Source: Leptotrichia sp. oral taxon 223 (GTDB lineage Bacteria; Fusobacteriota; Fusobacteriia; Fusobacteriales; Leptotrichiaceae). From it: 64,000 nt of DNA. Positions 1 to 8,511 of the stretch are shown here, piece by piece (position 1 is the stretch's first letter; every line of letters begins with the position of its first letter). A program made the position numbers and the translations under genes. Below the pieces are notes generated by a model that was not told the DNA's origin, did no database searches, and worked only from the letters and a program-made list of their open reading frames with translations. The stretch covers positions 186,001 to 250,000 of the forward strand of contig NZ_JABXYU010000001.1 in the NCBI RefSeq assembly GCF_013394795.1, given 5' to 3'.

Positions 1-972
1 TAATTTTTGAATCCAGTCCCTAATCTTTTTAACTTTAGATTCTATCTTATAGTTCTGTTGCTCCTTATGAACTTCACCCAATGCTCTGTTTCCACTATTT
101 CCGTCCACTCCAACAACAAGCGTACTTCCAAGTAAATATCTTTGCACCGATTTTGCTTTTTCGTTTAACAGTTCCTGGTAAATTTCAGGCTTCAAATCAT
201 CCAGCTTTATGAATTTTATAAAATCGTCCAATGATTTTTCCCCAGCACTTGGAACAGCCAGCACATCCTTACCTTTTGCAGCCTTTAAATCCTTAGCCTG
301 CGCCTCCACATCTTTCTGTCTTGCCTTAACAACTTCTGGTGGATCTGTTTCGGCGGATGGCTCATAAGCAAATACTGTAATTATATCTCCGTATTTATCA
401 ATAATTGCATTTAATTTCGATTCCAGCCTTTCCTTAGCTGTAAATACAGGAACAAGTGGCAACAAATCCGTGCTTCCTTGCAAATTATCTAACCGCTCTT
501 CATTAACGCAAACTAAAAAACGGCTAGGTTCACCCGCAATCGTAATTTCGCTATCACGAGTTTTAACAACCCAACCGCTATCTTTATCATACTTTATATA
601 TTTGTTTGGCAACAATATTAAATCTTTAATTACTGTATTTCCTGTATTATCTTTATCATATATTATTTCAAATATTGATTTCTTATATATTTCAGCTCTC
701 AAAATATTTTCCAGTAACTTTGATATATTAAGATTGTTCAAACGTCGTTGAATGTTCTCGGCAACTTCCACATATTCTGGTACATCTGTTTCAATTTTCC
801 ACTCTTTAGATGTAACCGTTTGTGTCATAAGCTGTAATGCCTGAGCAATATCCATATCCTTTAACATCTGTTCCAATAATTTATCATCAATGTTCTGTTC
901 TCCGCTCGAAATCGAACCTAATGATATTATCTCTTTTACTAATGCACTTACTACATTTTCCCTGATACTCAC
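1..972 (-). CDS. Phage portal protein, DUF935 (Mu gp29-like), partial
   Basis: The gene runs off the left edge of the window; 324 codons of its N-terminal part are visible. It starts at a GTG preceded by GAAAGGAGGAAAT. The translation matches the DUF935/Mu gp29 portal family: an N-terminal helical part (LLEQMLKDMDIAQALQLMTQ), a segment SKEWKIETDVPEYV, a central IYKKSIFEIIYD stretch, and near the edge LLGSTLVVGVDGNSGNRALG followed by EVHKEQQ, the usual C-terminal signature of the family. Portal proteins form the ring at the capsid vertex through which DNA is packaged and ejected. It lies directly downstream of the large terminase on the same strand (12 bp gap), the standard packaging order. 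The family name rests on motif recognition, not on a search. Confidence 0.72.
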   Translation of the reverse strand, partial: MSIRENVVSALVKEIISLGSISSGEQNIDDKLLEQMLKDMDIAQALQLMTQTVTSKEWKIETDVPEYVEVAENIQRRLNNLNISKLLENILRAEIYKKSIFEIIYDKDNTGNTVIKDLILLPNKYIKYDKDSGWVVKTRDSEITIAGEPSRFLVCVNEERLDNLQGSTDLLPLVPVFTAKERLESKLNAIIDKYGDIITVFAYEPSAETDPPEVVKARQKDVEAQAKDLKAAKGKDVLAVPSAGEKSLDDFIKFIKLDDLKPEIYQELLNEKAKSVQRYLLGSTLVVGVDGNSGNRALGEVHKEQQNYKIESKVKKIRDWIQKL

Positions 973-984
973 ATTTCCTCCTTT

Positions 985-2436
985 CTACACGCTTATAAAT
1001 TTTCTAATATACCTTTTTGAATTTTGTATTAAATCATTTATAACAATTCCAGCATAACTGCATACATCAACAGCGTCATCGTGTACAGCATTCGGAAATT
1101 TTAACAACTGCTCTTCCAGCTCCAATAAATTCTCTAAATTCTTATTGAAAAATACTTTTCCATTTTCAAACATGACTGAAATATTTAATGCTCTAGTCAT
1201 CTTGTCTGTATCTGCCTTTAATTCTTTTAATGGCATACCTTCACGTTTTGCCTGCTGCATTATTCCAATACCGCTACTCTTACTCTCTATCGCTTGGAAT
1301 CGTAAATTATATTTATGCCTATACTGCTTAATTACATTCCATTGATCTGGTACTTCTAATCTTTCAAGCATTAAATCAACTAAATATAAATTCCATTCCC
1401 TATCACAAACAAAGGTTGCTATTGCCGTAAAATCATTGTTTTTATGTGTACTCATTGCTGTATCTATCGTTTGAAAATAAAAACAGTCTTTGATATTAAC
1501 ATTTTTATTATCAGCTATAATAAAATCATTTTTTATATCAAAATATTTAAAGTATTGACGCTTAAATAATCCACCATCCTCAACTTGCGGCTTTTGCTGA
1601 TACAATGCTGAAAATTCACGACTTCCTATTGCCTTTTTTATATTTTCCAGTTCATCAATTCCATATCGTTCTTCCCACAATGGCTCGCCTACTTTTCTTC
1701 CAAGAATATCATTTTCTTCTGCAATAGCTGGCAAAACGATACTTTCAAAAGTTTCTCCAGTCCCATTTTCCATTTCCTTGACTATTCTACCAACTAAATC
1801 ATCTTCATGCCATCTAGTCTGAATTATTATTATTCCACCTCCAGGTGCTAACCTTGTACGAATAGTTGATTGATACCAAGCCCAAACCTTATCACGCTGT
1901 AATCTGCTGTTTGCGTCTTCCCTATTTTTAAACGGATCATCTATAATTGCAATATGTGCCCCTTTACCTGTTGCACTTCCACCTACTCCTGTACTGACAA
2001 CAGCCCCTCTGTGTTCTAAAATCCCCCAGTTATCACCAGCACTTTTATCTCTATCTATAACAGTGTTAAAAATCCCTGTCCCACTTTTACTGTGTTCTCT
2101 ATAAGTATCCCTAGCTATTTTCCCAAAGTCCCTTGCTAAATCCATTGAGTAACTTGCGATTATAATTTCAAAATCAGGATTATTCCCAATTACCCAAGCT
2201 GGATATTTTTTAGTCATAGTTTCAGATTTTGAATGTCGTGGCGGCATACTAACAAATAATCGTGGACTTTTGCCATCCTTGACATCTTCTACAAATTGCT
2301 GTGCTTTATCCGTCAAAAATTGTATGTGCCTTGCATTATTATATCTTCCGTTTCCGTCAAAAATAAGAAAATCCAATAAATTTCTACGTGATAGCTCCTT
2401 AACAGCTTCTAATCTTATCATTTCCATTTTATCCAT
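985..2436 (-). CDS. Phage terminase large subunit (packaging ATPase/nuclease)
   Basis: This is the motor of DNA packaging. It has an N-terminal ATPase with a Walker A-like SMPPRHSKS, Walker B IAIIDD and coupling motif IIIIQTRWHEDD, then a C-terminal RNase H-like nuclease with the acidic residues of FQTIDTAMS and HDDAVD. About 483 residues is normal for TerL. The open frame reaches a GTG at 2445, but ATG at 2436 is preferred: it follows GGTGGTAAGA and overlaps the end of the small subunit gene by only 8 bp. The order TerS-TerL-portal supports the call. Together with the DUF935 portal it marks the left part of the window as the start of a late (head) gene module. Confidence 0.93.
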   Translation of the reverse strand: MDKMEMIRLEAVKELSRRNLLDFLIFDGNGRYNNARHIQFLTDKAQQFVEDVKDGKSPRLFVSMPPRHSKSETMTKKYPAWVIGNNPDFEIIIASYSMDLARDFGKIARDTYREHSKSGTGIFNTVIDRDKSAGDNWGILEHRGAVVSTGVGGSATGKGAHIAIIDDPFKNREDANSRLQRDKVWAWYQSTIRTRLAPGGGIIIIQTRWHEDDLVGRIVKEMENGTGETFESIVLPAIAEENDILGRKVGEPLWEERYGIDELENIKKAIGSREFSALYQQKPQVEDGGLFKRQYFKYFDIKNDFIIADNKNVNIKDCFYFQTIDTAMSTHKNNDFTAIATFVCDREWNLYLVDLMLERLEVPDQWNVIKQYRHKYNLRFQAIESKSSGIGIMQQAKREGMPLKELKADTDKMTRALNISVMFENGKVFFNKNLENLLELEEQLLKFPNAVHDDAVDVCSYAGIVINDLIQNSKRYIRKFISV

Positions 2437-2830
2437 TCTTACCACCAGCTAATGCTCTTAACTCCTCAGTAGTAAGTCCTGAAAGTGGATTGGTATTCAC
2501 TTGTCCAGACAATTGCATTTTCTCGATATATTCACCATCCATTTTATTTAAAATATCTAATGCCTTTAATCTGTCCTGTACCTTTTCATTTCCATTTTTA
2601 ATAACTTCTGTTAAAAACTCTCGTCTTTCAACAGCCGTCATTATTCTGCTTGTCTTTGTTTTTTCCTGTAATTCTTTTATGTATTTTGATAACGTAGTAT
2701 TTTGTAGTAATTTTGGTGCATTTTGTCTTGCATACTTTTCTTTATACCCTGCCTTTATTGCGGATTCAGTAGCATTTCCACTAGCTACATAAAACTCACA
2801 AAAAGACTTCTGCCTTGCATTTAATTTCAA
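2429..2830 (-). CDS. Phage terminase small subunit
   Basis: DNA-recognition subunit of the packaging terminase. The N-terminus (KLNARQKSFCEFYVASGNAT, then ESAIKAGYKEKYARQNAPKL) is the classic Terminase_2 helix-turn-helix, followed by a helical segment with RREFLTEVIKNG and a short C-terminal tail. The preferred start is a TTG at 2830, eight bases after AAGGAGG; the GTG at 2839 lies too close to that ribosome site. It overlaps the start of the large subunit, suggesting translational coupling. A minus-strand terminator sits just upstream, so the gene must have its own promoter or be reached by antitermination. Confidence 0.88.
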   Translation of the reverse strand: MKLNARQKSFCEFYVASGNATESAIKAGYKEKYARQNAPKLLQNTTLSKYIKELQEKTKTSRIMTAVERREFLTEVIKNGNEKVQDRLKALDILNKMDGEYIEKMQLSGQVNTNPLSGLTTEELRALAGGKNG

Positions 2831-2852
2831 TGCTACCACCTCCTTTTTGTAA

Positions 2853-2879
2853 CAAAAAAAGACAGCCTTTAAACTGTCT
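2853..2879 (-). terminator. Rho-independent terminator upstream of the terminase genes
   Basis: On the minus strand the hairpin AGACAG...CTGTCT is followed by a run of seven T. It lies between the late regulator and the small terminase gene and would stop transcription arriving from upstream, separating early/cargo genes from late genes. Confidence 0.75.
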
Positions 2880-2990
2880 TATGCTTATATAAAATCAAGG
2901 ATTCAATAATAAGTACTCAACTCATACTCTTACATCTTGACATATTATAACATATTGAAAATTATATACAATATCAAAAAAGTATCATTT

Positions 2991-3518
2991 TCAATTTAAT
3001 ATATTTTTTATCACATCATCCGAAAATATAACTAGCTGTAACTGCCTAATCATTTTATTTTTGTATCTCTTTGCAGTTATAACACTTATATTTAATTTTT
3101 CGGATATATGCTCAAATGTTAATTCATCAAAATACTTCATCTCTATTATATCGTAATACTTGTTATTTCTAATTGTATCTAAAGCCCTTTCGACCATATT
3201 AACCACATTTTTTATTCTTGCAATTTCTTCCTCTAATTTTTCTATTTTATTTTCAACCTTTTCTAGTTCGGATAAATATACCTTACTAGCCTGCACATTA
3301 ACGCCTGTTTCCTTTTTCTGAATTGATATACCCTCTTTCTTTAAGTCCTCTATAAGCATATTTTTAGAATCAATAGCACCTTTCAGTAATGCTAATTCAG
3401 ATAATAATTTTTCTGTCTTTTGAAATGGTGTTAATTGTTTCTCTGTTTTTATTTCTTTATCATTTTTCATTCTTTCTATTATTTTGTCCGCTATTCTGTC
3501 TATGTCTTTTTCGTTCAT
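2991..3518 (-). CDS. Phage late-gene regulator, sigma region 4-like (RinA/ArpU type)
   Basis: 175 residues. The central part (about 60-115) is a charged coiled coil. The C-terminus carries a sigma70 region 4-like helix-turn-helix: IIEMKYFDELTFEHISEKLN then ISVITAKRYKNKMIRQL. Proteins of this build (RinA, ArpU and relatives) sit just before the terminase genes in many phages of low-GC hosts and activate the late promoter. The position immediately upstream of terS fits that role. The assignment to RinA/ArpU rather than another sigma-like family is inferred from layout and the C-terminal motif. Confidence 0.72.
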   Translation of the reverse strand: MNEKDIDRIADKIIERMKNDKEIKTEKQLTPFQKTEKLLSELALLKGAIDSKNMLIEDLKKEGISIQKKETGVNVQASKVYLSELEKVENKIEKLEEEIARIKNVVNMVERALDTIRNNKYYDIIEMKYFDELTFEHISEKLNISVITAKRYKNKMIRQLQLVIFSDDVIKNILN

Positions 3519-3556
3519 TTAATTTTATTTTCCTTTCCATTTTTATTTATTTTCCC

Positions 3557-3586
3557 ACAAAAAAAAGACCAATTTTATTTGGTCTT
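3557..3586 (-). terminator. Terminator after the three-TM cargo gene
   Basis: Minus-strand hairpin AAGACCAA...TTGGTCTT followed by a T run. It overlaps the last codons of the membrane protein gene and insulates that gene from the late regulator downstream. Confidence 0.78.
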
Positions 3587-4516
3587 ATTTTCTAAATTTA
3601 TTATTTTACTTTCAAGATTTAATCTTTTTTCTAATTCTATTTTATTATCTAATTCTTCTATTTTCTTTTCTAAAATTTTTATTTCTTTTTCAATTTCTTC
3701 ATTATTTTTTGCAGGAACATTCATAACCCCACCAAATATCATCATAACCATTCCTATTATTAACGGAATTAAAAAACCCCAGTTTTTAGATATTATAAAC
3801 TTTTGGTTTTCAAATTTAATCAAATAGAATAATGCTGTCATTGTAATTAAAATAAAACCATTCATCATTAATAATACAGAAATATGATTATTATGTAAAT
3901 TCAAAACACTAGAAGCACTTATACCGATAACTGAAAATATAGCTAAAAACATTCCCATTATATCCAATATTTTTTTATCATAAGCTTTTTGTTCTTTTAT
4001 CAAATCGTCTATTTTTTCTAAATTTTCCAAACCATAAAATACTTTTTTTTGTAGTAAGTTATTTCTTATTGATGTCATATCTATTAAAATTCCTTCCAAT
4101 TCATTTAAAAATGGATTTTCAGTTTCTAGATCAAAATACAGTATTCCCAATCTGTATATTGGAAGAAAATACTCGACTTTTTCGATACTTTCGCTATATT
4201 TTTCTTTAAAATCAAAATAATCCCATTTTTTGATTTCTGATTTTAAAATTTTTGTTGGTTCATAAGTGTTATTTTTTATCTTTCTTGAAATATATATAGC
4301 ATTTTCGAATTTCGAGCTTATTTCAAGCATATCTGATTTTATATATTTGTATTTTTTGTAACATTCTTCAGTTATACCTTTTTTGAATTTTTTTGATATT
4401 TCTTGAAATTCTATTTTTTCATCTTCTTCCAAAGGTTCATTTTCAACATTCTTTTCATTACTATAATATCTTTCAAACATATTGGATATATTTTGCATAA
4501 ATATAAATTCTTTCAT
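3575..4516 (-). CDS. Membrane protein of unknown function, three TM helices and C-terminal coiled coil (prophage cargo)
   Basis: 313 residues, not recognised. The N-terminal 180 residues are soluble, charged and helical. Three hydrophobic helices follow at about 186-206, 212-233 and 246-268, then a coiled coil (EKEIKILEKKIEELDNKIEL) to the end. The start has a good ribosome site (AGGAGGATTT). The gene is bounded by its own terminator and stands between early and late modules, a usual place for phage cargo (moron) genes. A large cytosolic domain on a small membrane anchor is seen in many superinfection-exclusion and abortive-infection proteins, but nothing in the sequence proves that role. Confidence 0.7.
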   Translation of the reverse strand: MKEFIFMQNISNMFERYYSNEKNVENEPLEEDEKIEFQEISKKFKKGITEECYKKYKYIKSDMLEISSKFENAIYISRKIKNNTYEPTKILKSEIKKWDYFDFKEKYSESIEKVEYFLPIYRLGILYFDLETENPFLNELEGILIDMTSIRNNLLQKKVFYGLENLEKIDDLIKEQKAYDKKILDIMGMFLAIFSVIGISASSVLNLHNNHISVLLMMNGFILITMTALFYLIKFENQKFIISKNWGFLIPLIIGMVMMIFGGVMNVPAKNNEEIEKEIKILEKKIEELDNKIELEKRLNLESKIINLENKTK

Positions 4517-4599
4517 AAATCCTCCTAAAATATAATAATATATTATACCTCAAGACCAAAAATATTCAACTGTCATTGTCCTAATTTCCAAAACTTTTT

Positions 4600-4830
4600 C
4601 TAAAAATCACATTTCTTCAATTTACGATTTTCTTCTATATCCTCATATTTTAATATTGGCGATACCTCGTGTATGCTTCCGTTTTCAAATTTCAGATATA
4701 TCTTTTTACTTGTTTTAGATTTTAACTTTTTGATAACTTTATATTGCCTACACTCTTGCTGAAATTTCTCATAATATGTACTACAACTTATAATTACTCC
4801 TAAAAATCCTATTAACAATAATTTTTTCAT
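4600..4830 (-). CDS. Small phage lipoprotein
   Basis: From ATG at 4830 (after GGGAGAGTG) the product is 76 residues. It begins with a short positive segment and hydrophobic core, MKKLLLIGFLGVIISCS, ending in a lipobox-like IISC, so the Cys would be lipidated. The rest is basic and small, with no recognised domain. The longer open frame to 4872 only adds residues without a signal-peptide character. In a diderm host it could be an outer-membrane spanin subunit or an exclusion lipoprotein; neither is supported by a partner gene here. Confidence 0.62.
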   Translation of the reverse strand: MKKLLLIGFLGVIISCSTYYEKFQQECRQYKVIKKLKSKTSKKIYLKFENGSIHEVSPILKYEDIEENRKLKKCDF

Positions 4831-4890
4831 TTTTTCACTCTCCCGATTTGCCATTTTCCCTGCACCATCCAAACGTTCTCAACACCATTT

Positions 4891-4938
4891 TGCCGACATC
4901 AACAATATGCCTTTTGTTGACTTCAACAAAATGGTTTT
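4891..4938. repeat. Nested inverted repeats upstream of the lipoprotein gene
   Basis: CCATTTTG and CAAAATGG bracket the site. Inside are three copies of one heptamer in alternating orientation: TCAACAA (4899), TTGTTGA (4914) and TCAACAA (4923). The last two form a palindrome with a 2-bp spacer. The arrangement looks like a multi-half-site operator for the lipoprotein gene that starts 61 bp away on the minus strand. Confidence 0.5.
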
Positions 4939-4957
4939 ACCCTGGATCTATTATTTT

Positions 4958-5125
4958 CTAAAGATACTTTATAAAAATATAAATTATTAAAAACATCAGT
5001 AAATACAAAAACGTCGAATAAAGTACACGGAAATAATTATTCCAATTCTTTGTTTCACTTGCAGCGTCAATTTTAACGATAACAACAATTACCATCACTA
5101 TCGTTGTTATTACTTTTAAAAACAT
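4958..5125 (-). CDS. Small two-TM membrane protein
   Basis: 55 residues beginning MFLKVITTIVMVIVVIVKID, with a second hydrophobic helix (FLYLLMFLIIYIFIKYL) at the C-terminus and a short polar loop between. The start is preceded by GGAGGAG. The size and two-helix topology resemble small phage holins or antiholins, but there is no lysin next to it, so the function is open. It ends in TAG, showing that this phage uses TAG as an ordinary stop. Confidence 0.6.
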   Translation of the reverse strand: MFLKVITTIVMVIVVIVKIDAASETKNWNNYFRVLYSTFLYLLMFLIIYIFIKYL

Positions 5126-5174
5126 TTCTCCTCCTAATTCTTTTCTAACTCAATCGACTTTCTGCGACTGAACT

Positions 5175-5405
5175 TTATTTTTCTTCGTAAATTTCTAAAG
5201 TTCCACGAAATTCATCGCTTTCAATTACAAATGTCCTGCCATTTGCAGTTTTGTAATAAAATAATGTGAATCCACCTTTTAATTTCTTTGTTTCCTGCAA
5301 TTTTAACAATTGACACATATCCATCAATAAAATTTTTTCCAATAAATTGTTATCCCAAATTTCTAAAAATATATTTTCATAGTTACGTCTTTCTTTTTGT
5401 GTCAT
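5175..5405 (-). CDS. Hypothetical phage protein, 76 aa
   Basis: Not recognised. The start ATG overlaps the stop of the HNH-type gene upstream (ATGA), after AAGGAGGATAAAGA, so the two genes are translationally coupled. The product has an acidic/helical N-terminal half and a likely beta-rich C-terminal half (GGFTLFYYKTANGRTFVIES). It is part of the leftward early operon. Confidence 0.68.
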   Translation of the reverse strand: MTQKERRNYENIFLEIWDNNLLEKILLMDMCQLLKLQETKKLKGGFTLFYYKTANGRTFVIESDEFRGTLEIYEEK

Positions 5406-6190
5406 TCTTTATCCTCCTTAAATGCCTTAAAATGATTTTTGTAAATCTTTTTCAATTCCTTTATCTGTTCATCATCTAAATAAATACCCCTCACATCATA
5501 CTTTCTTTCAAATGCTTCCACTCCAATATCGTGCTTTTCGGTATGATGTTCCCTACAAAGTGAAATATATCTTCCTTGTCCTTTATCATTCGCATAACCT
5601 CCCAAACTTCCAGCCGACTGCCAATGTTCAAAGTCAACTGGAGTTCTATTGCATACCGCACAACGTTTATATTTCAACTTTGCATAAATATATTTTTCTT
5701 CATTCTGCTGTTTATATAGCATTTGCATTTCTTCCCACATTGCTATATCATTTTGGAGAAAATAATCAAATAAATAATTAGTAAAGGCTATTGCTCCATT
5801 ATTGCTCATCATATCAAGTTTTAGACTGAATGTGCCTGTAAGAGTTAATAAAAATCTTTGCATTTCTTCCCGGACAAAATCTATCAAATCATTTGTTACA
5901 ATATTTATCTTGGTTTCCTTAGTATAATTCTTATCTAAAACTTCGTTCAGTCTGATTCTTAACTTTTCTTCTATATTTTTAAAAGGCTTGTAACCTTTCA
6001 AATTAATTCCGCTATGCTTAATATAAAGTTTTTTCAAGTCTTCCTTTGCCTTGTAAAGAAAATAATCAGAAATATTTGGTTTTTCCTTGCTACTTTTCCA
6101 GTTAATATCTACGCCTTTTAATTTATAGGCGTAACAATCTATAAACCAGTATATTAATTTTTGGTTTTTTCTGCTCATTTTCTTAGACAT
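5402..6190 (-). CDS. Putative HNH-type nuclease of the phage recombination module
   Basis: 262 residues. The C-terminal third has a zinc-binding HNH-like core: RCAVCNRTPVDFEHW, then GRYISLCREHHTEKHDIG, giving C-x2-C...H...C-x2-HH. This is the signature of the phage 'putative HNHc nuclease' family (HNHc_6 type). The N-terminal part is helical and basic. Members lie in replication/recombination blocks of phages from low-GC hosts and are thought to cut branched or phage DNA. Here the gene sits with RecU-like and MazG-like genes. The start at 6190 follows GGAAAGGAAAC and overlaps the upstream gene by 8 bp. Confidence 0.75.
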   Translation of the reverse strand: MSKKMSRKNQKLIYWFIDCYAYKLKGVDINWKSSKEKPNISDYFLYKAKEDLKKLYIKHSGINLKGYKPFKNIEEKLRIRLNEVLDKNYTKETKINIVTNDLIDFVREEMQRFLLTLTGTFSLKLDMMSNNGAIAFTNYLFDYFLQNDIAMWEEMQMLYKQQNEEKYIYAKLKYKRCAVCNRTPVDFEHWQSAGSLGGYANDKGQGRYISLCREHHTEKHDIGVEAFERKYDVRGIYLDDEQIKELKKIYKNHFKAFKEDKE

Positions 6191-6485
6191 CTAAGTTTCC
6201 TTTCCGCCAGGCGTGCCTGAAATTCATATATCCTACAAACCTTTTCTTTTTAGTTTCCTCGTTTGGCTCATATTCCTTGTCTGAATTTTGGATTTTTTGG
6301 CGACTTTTAACTATGTTGTTAATTGAATATCTGTCATATATCTTTGCCGCCTGATCCTGCGTTATTATTCCGTCCTCAACCAATATTAAGCACATAACAT
6401 ATGTGTCAGGATTTTCAGCATTCCGTGTTTCAGGATATTCTTCTAAAATATTCCTAACCCTTTCTTTTGCTAATCTTTTTCCCAT
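6183..6485 (-). CDS. Hypothetical early phage protein, 100 aa
   Basis: Not recognised. It is charged, with a helix-rich N-terminus (MGKRLAKERVRNILEEYPET) and a lysine-rich C-terminus. The start is preceded by TTAGGAGGCAATA and the end overlaps the HNH-type gene. It sits between the RecU-like and HNH-like genes, so it probably belongs to the DNA metabolism operon. Confidence 0.66.
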   Translation of the reverse strand: MGKRLAKERVRNILEEYPETRNAENPDTYVMCLILVEDGIITQDQAAKIYDRYSINNIVKSRQKIQNSDKEYEPNEETKKKRFVGYMNFRHAWRKGNLDV

Positions 6486-6494
6486 TATTGCCTC

Positions 6495-6986
6495 CTAACT
6501 AAACAAGCCGTCAATTTCATATCTGTAGCTTGTCCTCTTCTTTTGCTGAGATAATTGTTTTCCTAATTGCCTCACTTCGTCTATATTGATACTTTTCTTG
6601 TTAGTCATTTTGTAAAACTCATCAAAATTATGAATATCTATTGCATAAGTTTCTGATAAATCTCTAAAATTAAGTATCATATACGCTTTTACATTATTTT
6701 TCTTTGCTTCCAATCTCAAGTTATATAAAAACGTCTGCTGTTCATCAACTGTATCTTTAATGTTAGAAAACGGCATTGACTTGCCTAAAAAAGATTTTAA
6801 CTCAACAAGGACAAGCAAGCCATCCTTGAAAAGTAAAAAATCACATAAGTTCTTGTTTTTAAATCTAACCATTTGCCCGTTCACAGTTCCCGTTGTTCCG
6901 TCCTTGAATCTATGTAAAAAGATTTCGTTTGTATCAATACTATTCTTAAAATCGTTCTCAAATTTTTTCCCTGCATTCATTGCCAT
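6495..6986 (-). CDS. RecU-like Holliday junction resolvase
   Basis: 163 residues from ATG at 6986, which overlaps the stop of the upstream gene (TGATG). The core NKNLCDFLLFKDGLLVLVELKSF matches the PD-(D/E)XK active site of RecU (D...E-x-K), preceded by GKKFENDFKNSID, the usual RecU N-terminus. A later QQTFLYNLRLEAKKNNVKAY fits the conserved helix and strand after the active site. Phage RecU enzymes cleave four-way junctions made during replication and recombination. Its neighbours in the early operon agree with this. Confidence 0.8.
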   Translation of the reverse strand: MAMNAGKKFENDFKNSIDTNEIFLHRFKDGTTGTVNGQMVRFKNKNLCDFLLFKDGLLVLVELKSFLGKSMPFSNIKDTVDEQQTFLYNLRLEAKKNNVKAYMILNFRDLSETYAIDIHNFDEFYKMTNKKSINIDEVRQLGKQLSQQKKRTSYRYEIDGLFS

Positions 6987-8050
6987 CAATCAATTACCTC
7001 TGCTTCCTGAACAGTTACAAGTGTTGCTCCATATATGCCATCTTTTCCTTTTCTTGTAACCGTTATTTTCCTCTCGCTAATAAATTTTTCGACAATCCTT
7101 GTGCATTCCTTAGCCTGTATCTTAGTGTTTAGTTGAATATCACGTGCTTGGTAATAGTACGGTTCATTCTTTTTTACAAATTCAAAAACTTTGTTTTCCT
7201 TTCTGGCTTTCTCTTTTTCCTCACGGCTCTGTTTCTTGTTCTCTGCAACGCTAAATGATTTCGCCGGAGAATTTGTTGGCTGTTGTTCCTTTTCTTCGCT
7301 GATAGCTTCCTGTGAAGTTCTAGTGTCTTTATATTCAATCTTGTATGTTCCGTATTGTTCACTCTCAATTCTTTCAACTGTACGATTGATTTTAAATTTA
7401 ACCATTCTTATGATTTTTTCAATCATTTCAGTTTTAAAAATTTTAGTGTTGTCAACTAAGCCTTTAATAACGTTTTTAATCATTTTCACTTTATTGATTT
7501 GTAAAGCTATAACAAAACAGTCGGCTATTTCTTCAATCATATTGCTATTATCTTTATAAAATGATTTACGCCAGTTTTTGTGAGCTTCTTGCAACTCTTC
7601 GATTTCTTCATAAAGTTTCAGCAACTGCGGCTCTCCCCCGAAAAATCTTTTTATTTTTACAAGTTTTTCTCTGTCTTCTCTATTCAAAAGCAATTCCTTT
7701 GGATTTTCTCCAAATAATTTTTCTGAATTTATTTTTTTGATAATATTTCTTGAGATTTCGTCAAGTTTATTCATATCATCAATATCCGTAATTTCAAGCA
7801 TTTCATTTAATCTTGTACAATATTCAGATTCTGTTACATTTTCCCTTTGCGAATCAGTTAAGAAATTATTATATATAATTCCTGAAATCTTATCATTCGC
7901 AAACTCGATGTTTAATTTTAAATCACTTCTCTTGAATACAAACTGAACTTTCTTGTCTTCAACATTCTTTTTAATTAGTTTCGCATTTTCTAAATTGTAT
8001 GCTCCTTTACAGCTGTTTATCATATAGTCTACTACGTTATTTCCTAACAT
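6986..8050 (-). CDS. Early phage protein with MazG-like pyrophosphohydrolase domain and winged helix
   Basis: 354 residues. The middle (about 145-245) has the all-alpha NTP pyrophosphatase pattern: LLKLYEEIEELQEAHKNW and, 25 residues later, IEEIADCFVIALQIN, that is E-x2-E...E-x2-D as in MazG/dUTPase-like folds. An acidic, Gln-rich linker follows. The C-terminal 70 residues look like a winged-helix domain (VFEFVKKNEPYYYQARDI). The N-terminal 140 residues are unassigned. The role may be nucleotide pool control, but the unusual fusion makes this uncertain. The start follows CAGGAGGAAATAAA. Confidence 0.62.
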   Translation of the reverse strand: MLGNNVVDYMINSCKGAYNLENAKLIKKNVEDKKVQFVFKRSDLKLNIEFANDKISGIIYNNFLTDSQRENVTESEYCTRLNEMLEITDIDDMNKLDEISRNIIKKINSEKLFGENPKELLLNREDREKLVKIKRFFGGEPQLLKLYEEIEELQEAHKNWRKSFYKDNSNMIEEIADCFVIALQINKVKMIKNVIKGLVDNTKIFKTEMIEKIIRMVKFKINRTVERIESEQYGTYKIEYKDTRTSQEAISEEKEQQPTNSPAKSFSVAENKKQSREEKEKARKENKVFEFVKKNEPYYYQARDIQLNTKIQAKECTRIVEKFISERKITVTRKGKDGIYGATLVTVQEAEVID

Positions 8051-8079
8051 TTTATTTCCTCCTGATTTTATATATTTTT

Positions 8080-8130
8080 TTGACCCTTTATGTTATAATA
8101 TCTTTGTTAATGAGATTATGAAAGGGGGTG
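8080..8130 (+). promoter_or_regulatory. Extended -10 promoter and leader of the YjcQ gene
   Basis: An extended -10 box TGTTATAAT (8091-8099) has CCCTTTA just before it and a ribosome site (AAAGGGGG) downstream. The block resembles the 5' region of the 10416 gene: a C-run then TTT, TTATAAT, and GGTGTTGCTATG. No convincing -35 is seen. Confidence 0.6.
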
Positions 8131-8135
8131 TTGCT

Positions 8136-8450
8136 ATGTCTACAAAAGATATGATGTATATTATTTTAAATTTAATCGACAAATCTTATAAAAATAATGA
8201 TTTTGATGTCAATAAAACATTCATTCATCCAAAACTAGGAGTTTCTGAAAAAGAATTAAATCATTTACTGTCTCAATTAATCAATGACGAATACATTGAT
8301 GGTCTCTCTGTTGTTTTTGGTACTAATGACAATGTTGTATTCAATGCATCAAATCCACATCTAACAATTAAAGGGAAATTATTCTTAGAAGATAATTCCG
8401 CTTTAAAAAAAATTTATAATTTTGCAAAAGAAGCTAGATCCTGGATTTAA
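8136..8450 (+). CDS. YjcQ-family protein
   Basis: 104 residues from ATG at 8136, after AAAGGGGGTGTTGCT; an in-frame ATG at 8118 lacks a ribosome site. The start (MSTKDMMYIILNLIDKSY) and the end (LTIKGKLFLEDNSALKKIYN) are typical of YjcQ, a small winged-helix-like phage and chromosomal protein of unknown function. It is transcribed against the surrounding leftward replication operon from its own promoter and ends in its own terminator. It therefore looks like an independently controlled cargo gene. Confidence 0.75.
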   Translation: MSTKDMMYIILNLIDKSYKNNDFDVNKTFIHPKLGVSEKELNHLLSQLINDEYIDGLSVVFGTNDNVVFNASNPHLTIKGKLFLEDNSALKKIYNFAKEARSWI

Positions 8451-8463
8451 CTATTTTGATTTG

Positions 8464-8503
8464 GAAAGTGTTTTTTCTTTTAACACTTTCTTTTATTTTT
8501 TTT
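8464..8503 (+). terminator. Terminator of the YjcQ gene
   Basis: Plus-strand hairpin GAAAGTGTT...AACACTTTC followed by TTTTATTTTTTTT. It lies just past the end of the helicase loader gene on the opposite strand. Confidence 0.8.
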
Positions 8504-8511
8504 CTAATTCC

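Noticed and set aside
470-751. 93-codon plus-strand frame in the portal gene.
   Set aside because: Opposite strand of clear portal coding sequence, no ribosome site, hydrophobic composition typical of an antisense shadow.
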